A DNA stretch of 17,430 bases from Caryophanales bacterium UBA4951 (GTDB taxonomy: Bacteria; Bacillota_I; Bacilli_A; RFN20; CAG-826), in assembly GCA_002397465.1 (NCBI GenBank), contig DHAP01000017.1, positions 1-17,430 on the forward strand, written 5' to 3'. This document shows positions 14,091 to 17,430 of this stretch, one piece after another (position 1 is the stretch's first letter; each line of letters opens with the position of its first letter). The notes beneath the pieces were generated by a model. That model had not been told where the DNA came from. It did not search any database and was given only the letters and a program-made list of their open reading frames with translations. Both the position numbers and the translations under genes were made by a program.

Positions 14091-14120
14091 ATTCTACGTC
14101 AAAAGCTTCGTGTAGTTCAA
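14091..14120 (-). promoter_or_regulatory. putative promoter of the lipoprotein phosphatase operon
   Basis: On the minus strand -35 TTGAAC (14120-14115) and -10 TAGAAT (14096-14091) with 18-bp spacing. The -35 covers the TetR stop codon. The -10 ends 10 nt before the ATG, giving a leader of about 3 nt. Confidence 0.45.
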
Positions 14121-14734
14121 ATATGATTGTTCTGGTTCGTCTCGTCGCTGAAGGAAGTTTCTAGCTGTGGGCCATATAAACCATAGATGACACTCATGAA
14201 AAGAATCTTGCGGGTAGACTTGGTGTCAGGCCAGTCTTTTCTTGAAAGATGTGCGGCAATCATTATGAATTGTTCCAAAAGATTGTCGGTCAGAATCTCG
14301 GCTTGTTCGTTGCTGGCCATCGGGTAATGGAGATGAAAACTCGCATCGAAGAAAGACAGCTCTTCCGAGCCGAGTTTCCTCACCAAAGCTGGGTTGTAAT
14401 AGCAGGAATGGCGATACTCATTCATGAAAACCACTTCTTTCGGATGGCTCATCATCTCGTTTATGGAATTTTCCATCACGTTCCAGATTTTCTCGAATTC
14501 GACTTTTTCGACAGGAAGGCCTTTGCAGAAATGAACGTTTTCGGCGCACTTGGAATAGACGGCGTCGAAAAGGCCTTGCTTGGTTTTGAAATGCGAAAAG
14601 AGAACGGGTTCGGAAATACCAAGCTTGGCAGTCAGCTTTTTCGTGGAAAGATTGCTGATGCCGTTTTTGAACGTTTCCTTCAAAACTCCGTCAATTATTT
14701 TTTCATTGACGTTCTTTATTGTTCTTCTACCCAT
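14117..14734 (-). CDS. TetR/AcrR-family transcriptional regulator
   Basis: A 205-residue regulator. The N-terminal helix-turn-helix covers about residues 8-56, with the classical pattern GISNLSTKKLTAKLGISEPVLFSHFKTKQGLFDAVY. The rest is a helical ligand-binding and dimerisation domain with no recognisable ligand class; it contains several Cys and His (for example YRHSCYY). It sits 36 bp upstream of the lipoprotein phosphatase and membrane protein genes on the same strand, so it probably controls them, itself, or both. A short imperfect inverted repeat lies just before its start. The Shine-Dalgarno site is weak (AAAAGG, about 10 nt from the ATG). Confidence 0.9.
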   Translation of the reverse strand: MGRRTIKNVNEKIIDGVLKETFKNGISNLSTKKLTAKLGISEPVLFSHFKTKQGLFDAVYSKCAENVHFCKGLPVEKVEFEKIWNVMENSINEMMSHPKEVVFMNEYRHSCYYNPALVRKLGSEELSFFDASFHLHYPMASNEQAEILTDNLLEQFIMIAAHLSRKDWPDTKSTRKILFMSVIYGLYGPQLETSFSDETNQNNHI

Positions 14735-14740
14735 GATTTC

Positions 14741-14759
14741 GAACCTTTTCGGAAGGATT
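14741..14759. promoter_or_regulatory. imperfect inverted repeat, possible TetR operator
   Basis: CCTT (14744-14747) and AAGG (14753-14756) are arranged around TTCGG, with partial symmetry in the flanks (GAACCTT against AAGGATT, 5 of 7 positions). It lies 7-25 bp upstream of the TetR start, where an autorepressor site would be expected. The symmetry is weak. Confidence 0.25.
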
Positions 14760-14831
14760 TTAGTCTTTTCAAACCAAAAAATAAAGCGATTTTATCTAAC
14801 GAATAACATAAAGAGCATAAACACTGGTTTT

Positions 14832-15383
14832 TTAGACTGCAATCGCGCCAGGAATTTCCATTTCGGGATTTTTCGTATTGATGTGGTCATAGAAAAGTAT
14901 GCCGTCCAAATGGTCGATTTCATGTTGCAAGACGACTGCGTCGTAACCCTGGGCCTTTATGACTACGTTGCTTCCGATCAAGGCGTTGTAGGCTTTGACG
15001 GTTATTTTGAAGTCCCGGTAAACCCTTCCTGGGTGGGGTTGGTCGACTGAAAGACAACCTTCTCCGCCTTCGAGATAGCATTTCTTGATGCTGTTGGAGA
15101 CGATTTTTGGGTTGACTAACTGATATTCGGTCTTGGTCTTTTTTTCATCATAGTTCGGATAAGTGATGACGAGCATCCTTTTATTGACTCCCACCTGTGG
15201 GGCGGCGAGTCCGATCCCTTCACGAATTTTGGGGTTTTTCTCCCTGAAAGCGGGGTCTTGGCTGTCATAGAGATACTTAAGCATCTCATCAAGCAGGGAC
15301 TTATCCTCCGCGCTTAGGGGCATTTCAACCTCTTTGGAAGGGGAATGGATTGATTTGGCGTTGTCTTTGACGATTCTTAACAT
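14832..15383 (-). CDS. def: peptide deformylase
   Basis: A 183-residue metalloenzyme that removes the formyl group from the N-terminal methionine of new proteins. All three PDF motifs are intact: GIGLAAPQVG (56-65), E108-GCL-S112 and Q153-HEIDH-L159, with C110, H154 and H158 as metal ligands and E155 catalytic. The extended loop between motifs 1 and 2 and the length fit the Gram-positive type II enzyme. ATG 15383 (MLRIVKD) is chosen because an extended -10 lies 9 nt upstream; the open frame beyond it runs through the promoter and the antisense of ylbF. Its gene is divergent from ylbF-rsmD-coaD. TetR follows 97 bp downstream on the same strand. Confidence 0.96.
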   Translation of the reverse strand: MLRIVKDNAKSIHSPSKEVEMPLSAEDKSLLDEMLKYLYDSQDPAFREKNPKIREGIGLAAPQVGVNKRMLVITYPNYDEKKTKTEYQLVNPKIVSNSIKKCYLEGGEGCLSVDQPHPGRVYRDFKITVKAYNALIGSNVVIKAQGYDAVVLQHEIDHLDGILFYDHINTKNPEMEIPGAIAV

Positions 15384-15391
15384 AGCGAAAG

Positions 15392-15401
15392 TATTGTAGC
15401 A
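15392..15401. promoter_or_regulatory. overlapping divergent -10 boxes (def and ylbF)
   Basis: On the minus strand TGcTACAAT (TG 15401-15400, -10 15398-15393) serves def. On the plus strand TATTGT (15392-15397, 4 of 6) is in place for ylbF, with a 20-nt leader lacking a Shine-Dalgarno site. The two share five base pairs, as at 9389-9395. The ylbF side is weak. Confidence 0.45.
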
Positions 15402-15423
15402 CAGAAGCGAAAAAATTATTAAA

Positions 15424-15786
15424 ATGAGCACTATGGAAAAAGAGCTGGTGTCATCTATTGAGGAATTGAGCCTCGCCATGAAGAACGACGTGAGGGTCCT
15501 TGAGCTGGAAAAAAGAGAAAAAGAAGCCCTCGATGATGAAGAAGTCATGGCCTTGGTTAAAAGAAAAGACGCCATGGAATCGAACTATTCGCTCATCTTG
15601 TCCTACAAGAAGGAAGACAGCGAAGAAGCCAAAAAAGCCCAAAAAGAACTTTATGAGGCTAAGCTAGCCCTCGATGAACACCCGCTCGTCAAGCGGTATA
15701 ACGAAAGTTTTTCCCTTGTGAGGGACCTCTACATGAACATCGATGACATCATCTTTTCGCCATATCGCAGGAAATCTTTGTTTTAA
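15424..15786 (+). CDS. ylbF: YlbF/YmcA-family protein
   Basis: A 120-residue, almost wholly helical and highly charged protein with coiled-coil character, matching the YlbF/YmcA family. In Bacillus subtilis YlbF, YmcA and YaaT form the Y-complex, which directs RNase Y in mRNA maturation and affects competence, sporulation and biofilm. Features include EKEAL...EEVMALVKRKDAMESNY, followed by EAKLALDEHPLVKRYNES, the typical C-terminal segment. The gene order ylbF-rsmD-coaD matches Bacillus, except that ylbG is absent. The start is ATG 15424, or ATG 15433; no Shine-Dalgarno site helps to choose. rsmD starts 12 nt after its stop. Confidence 0.85.
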   Translation: MSTMEKELVSSIEELSLAMKNDVRVLELEKREKEALDDEEVMALVKRKDAMESNYSLILSYKKEDSEEAKKAQKELYEAKLALDEHPLVKRYNESFSLVRDLYMNIDDIIFSPYRRKSLF

Positions 15787-15798
15787 AAGGAAACGCCA

Positions 15799-16341
15799 AT
15801 GTTAAAAATCACGTCTGGAAAGTATCGTTCGCGCCTATTGGAAGTCCCGCCAAGCGTCACCGTCCCTAGCAAGTCAATCGTGAGAACCGCCCTCTCGAAT
15901 GCCCTCATGGACAAGATGGAAGGCGCGGTGGTCCTTGACTTATTCGCCGGCAGTGGGGCCCTTGGCATCGAGGCCCTTTCTAGAGGAGCCGCCCATGCCG
16001 ACTTTGTCGATCAGTCTTTCGAAGCCAGCCATGTGATCGGAAACAATCTCGATCGGCTCAAAGAGAACAACGGCCGCGTCTATTGTCTTGATTTCATGGA
16101 GGCCCTAAAAAGCCTGCATATGCAGAATAAACGTTACGACATCGTCTTTTTGGACCCGCCGTACGCGTTGAAAGAGAGCTACAAAGAGTCCATCGATTAT
16201 CTTTTGGAGAACCAAATGCTCAATGATGGGGCTGCCATCGTCGCGGAGTATGAAGGCGAGATTGAAGTGCCCCTCTCGCAATTTGGGAGCTCTAGAACTT
16301 ATAATTATGGCAAGAGCCACGTCCTTATCCTAAGGAGATAA
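15799..16341 (+). CDS. rsmD: 16S rRNA (guanine(966)-N(2))-methyltransferase
   Basis: A 180-residue SAM-dependent methyltransferase that modifies G966 of 16S rRNA in the assembled small subunit. The fold is Rossmann-like with the SAM-binding motif V45-LDLFAGS-G53 and the catalytic D119-PP-Y122 of N-methylating enzymes. The N-terminal ITSGKYRSRLLEVPP is the usual start of RsmD proteins, and the early PSKSIVRTALSNAL matches its RPT..RVREALFN-like segment in variant form (here lacking the Arg at the start). Ribosome binding site AAAAGGA (15784-15790) lies 8 nt before the ATG. It overlaps nothing; coaD follows after 4 nt. Confidence 0.95.
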   Translation: MLKITSGKYRSRLLEVPPSVTVPSKSIVRTALSNALMDKMEGAVVLDLFAGSGALGIEALSRGAAHADFVDQSFEASHVIGNNLDRLKENNGRVYCLDFMEALKSLHMQNKRYDIVFLDPPYALKESYKESIDYLLENQMLNDGAAIVAEYEGEIEVPLSQFGSSRTYNYGKSHVLILRR

Positions 16342-16345
16342 CATT

Positions 16346-16819
16346 ATGCGCATCGCTGTATACCCAGGATCGTTCGACCCAATCACCAATGGTCATATCG
16401 ACGTTTTGAAGAGATCGCTGAAGGTTTTTGATGAGGTGGTGCTTCTATTGGCGGTCAACCCCACCAAGAAAAGCGTTTTTTCCGTTGAGGAAAGGCTTTC
16501 GATGATGAAAGAGTCAACGAAAGGCCTCAAAGGTGTCAAAGTCGATTATTATCCAGGCCTCACCGTCGATTATTGCAAGAAAGTCGGAGCGTGCCATCTG
16601 ATAAGGGGCCTTCGCGCCGTGACTGATTTTGAATACGAATTCCAACTCGCAGCCGCCAATGAATTCGCGGACCCCGATATCGACATGGTCTTCTTCATGT
16701 CAAGAAAAGAGGAGACTTTCATCTCCTCTAGCACTATCAATGAGTTGTGGGGCAATGGCGTCGATATCGCCCCATTGGTCCCTGAAGTCGTCCTTAAGTA
16801 TTACAAAAACAGGAAATAA
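16346..16819 (+). CDS. coaD: phosphopantetheine adenylyltransferase
   Basis: A 157-residue nucleotidyltransferase, the fourth enzyme of coenzyme A synthesis: it joins 4'-phosphopantetheine and ATP to dephospho-CoA and pyrophosphate. The N-terminal YPGSFDPITNGH (6-17) holds the T/HxGH motif, followed by RGLRAVTDFEYEFQLA and the ISSS motif near residues 129-132. The basic residue usually found soon after ISSS is replaced by Asn (ISSSTIN), which may be a lineage variant. AAGGAG lies 7-8 nt before the ATG. It ends the ylbF operon; the convergent YfiH-like gene ends 2 bp away and no terminator was found between them. Confidence 0.97.
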   Translation: MRIAVYPGSFDPITNGHIDVLKRSLKVFDEVVLLLAVNPTKKSVFSVEERLSMMKESTKGLKGVKVDYYPGLTVDYCKKVGACHLIRGLRAVTDFEYEFQLAAANEFADPDIDMVFFMSRKEETFISSSTINELWGNGVDIAPLVPEVVLKYYKNRK

Positions 16820-16821
16820 GC

Positions 16822-17391
16822 CTATTCAAGCTCGATGATGGTTGGATTCTTTTTGCCATCTCCTCTTAACGAGGAATAAAGAAGCTTGTCGCATTCATAG
16901 GTGTCATAGGAGTTGAGCGTGATGTTCTCAGAAGGGACCCCGAGCTTTCGAAGCATTAGGAAGTTCATGATGGGGATGTCGAAGAAATCGATTCCGGAGG
17001 TCCTTTTGGCGGCGGCCTCATATCCCATGTCCATCACTTTGAGCAAGGTCGATCTTTCGACGGAGACGTGCGAGAAGGTGAGCGATGGCCCAAAATAGAC
17101 ATATAAGTCATCAACCGTCAGATTGTATTGAACGATGATCTCATGGAGCTTTTTGAAAAGGAATTCTTTAAGGGTGTTCTCTTTGTCGAGTCTCAGACAG
17201 CCATAGATTTGCTTTTTCTTGGAATAGAAGAAAAGGGGCAATTCGTCATTGGTGAAAATGATGTGTGGCTCATGTTTCTTGGCGCCCACGAAAACATCTT
17301 TGATTTCCTCTCCGCTTGGAACGGATTTGCATTCTTTGGTGAATGTCTCGATCTTCAACTCGGGGAAACGCTCAAAAGTTATTTTTTCCAT
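16822..17391 (-). CDS. YfiH/laccase-domain-like protein lacking usual metal ligands
   Basis: A 189-residue protein resembling the polyphenol-oxidase/YfiH (PgeF) family, which includes purine nucleoside phosphorylase activity and a role in peptidoglycan quality control. The matching parts are IIFTNDELPLFFY (residues 44-56, against the family's ADCxPvlly), VYFGPSL (98-104, against aIGPxi), and LGVPSENITLNSYDTYEC...YSSLRGDG (150-179, against the C-terminal LGV..enI....cTy....FfSyRrdg). The usual metal-binding Cys of ADC is Glu here, and HAGWRG is replaced by GCLRLDK, so the canonical active site seems lost. It is also shorter than typical (about 240-280). ATG 17391 is preferred over the upstream TTG because a promoter lies in between. 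Confidence 0.6.
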   Translation of the reverse strand: MEKITFERFPELKIETFTKECKSVPSGEEIKDVFVGAKKHEPHIIFTNDELPLFFYSKKKQIYGCLRLDKENTLKEFLFKKLHEIIVQYNLTVDDLYVYFGPSLTFSHVSVERSTLLKVMDMGYEAAAKRTSGIDFFDIPIMNFLMLRKLGVPSENITLNSYDTYECDKLLYSSLRGDGKKNPTIIELE

Positions 17392-17397
17392 GCACTC

Positions 17398-17424
17398 AGT
17401 ATAAAACCAAAATAGAAGATTATA
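17398..17424 (-). promoter_or_regulatory. putative promoter of the YfiH-like gene
   Basis: On the minus strand a perfect TATAAT (17424-17419) lies 27 nt upstream of the ATG, and a second -10-like TATACT (17403-17398) lies only 6 nt upstream. The first gives a leader of about 20 nt without a Shine-Dalgarno site; the second would make a leaderless mRNA. The -35 of the first falls beyond the window end. Confidence 0.45.
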
Positions 17425-17430
17425 CAAAGT

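Noticed and set aside
14249..14806. Long plus-strand open frame opposite the TetR gene
   Set aside because: The minus strand encodes a clear TetR helix-turn-helix with proper length; the plus-strand product has no family features.
15384..15575. N-terminal extension of peptide deformylase
   Set aside because: It is antisense to ylbF, passes through the divergent promoter, and known enzymes begin at the MLRIVKD-like segment.
1..17430. CRISPR array, insertion sequence or phage genes
   Set aside because: No regularly spaced direct repeats, no transposase, integrase or structural phage genes were found.
1..17430. UGA read as tryptophan, as in mycoplasmas
   Set aside because: UGA ends several well-defined genes (HAD at 2006, EIIB-like at 9769, TetR at 14117), and tryptophan in conserved proteins is encoded by TGG.

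Overview
The window looks like chromosome from a Bacillota/Mollicutes-type bacterium, probably an uncultured gut-type lineage near Erysipelotrichales, Acholeplasmatales or RF39. Supporting signs are a Spx regulator with the Bacillus-type residues, RNase J, a PgcA-type phosphoglucomutase, a YjbK-like CYTH protein, the ylbF-rsmD-coaD gene order known from Bacillus, and Gram-positive style sigma-A promoters, several with a TG-extended -10. UGA is a stop here (for example 2004-2006 and 9767-9769), so this is not a UGA=Trp mycoplasma. Taxonomy is inferred from gene content only.

Layout. 1-246: AT-rich flank with a nested-hairpin, RNA-like element (36-90) and a promoter embedded in a 29-bp palindrome. 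247-1051: two overlapping genes, a small basic protein and a zeta-toxin-like P-loop kinase, the best candidate accessory system here (putative toxin-antitoxin). 1110-3400: three-gene operon (Cof-type HAD phosphatase, unknown helical protein, two-TM membrane protein) ending in a strong terminator. 3428-3603: tRNA-Ser(GGA) on the minus strand with its own promoter and terminator. 3614-6339: RluA-family pseudouridine synthase and phosphoglucomutase (+). 6336-8142: trpS followed by a second HAD phosphatase (-). 8267-8780: spx (+) with a shared terminator. 8794-9784: CYTH protein (-) and a membrane-anchored EIIB-like protein (+) read from overlapping divergent promoters. 9745-12047: RNase J and Maf (-). 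12079-14734: TetR regulator, metallophosphatase lipoprotein and eight-TM membrane protein (-). 14832-15401: peptide deformylase (-), divergent from ylbF-rsmD-coaD (15424-16819, +). 16822-17391: degenerate YfiH/laccase-domain protein (-).

Most of the region is housekeeping: translation and RNA metabolism (trpS, def, rsmD, pseudouridine synthase, tRNA-Ser, RNase J), coenzyme A synthesis (coaD), sugar phosphate metabolism (pgcA), nucleotide sanitation (Maf) and thiol-stress control (Spx). Two things stand out beyond single genes. Many promoter-proximal genes start 6-10 nt after a good -10 box with no Shine-Dalgarno sequence, which suggests leaderless or near-leaderless mRNAs, while internal operon genes and RNase J keep clear Shine-Dalgarno sites. 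Several familiar folds also appear in modified form: Spx with a C-terminal cysteine cluster, an EIIB domain without its phosphorylatable cysteine, and a YfiH protein without its usual metal-binding residues.
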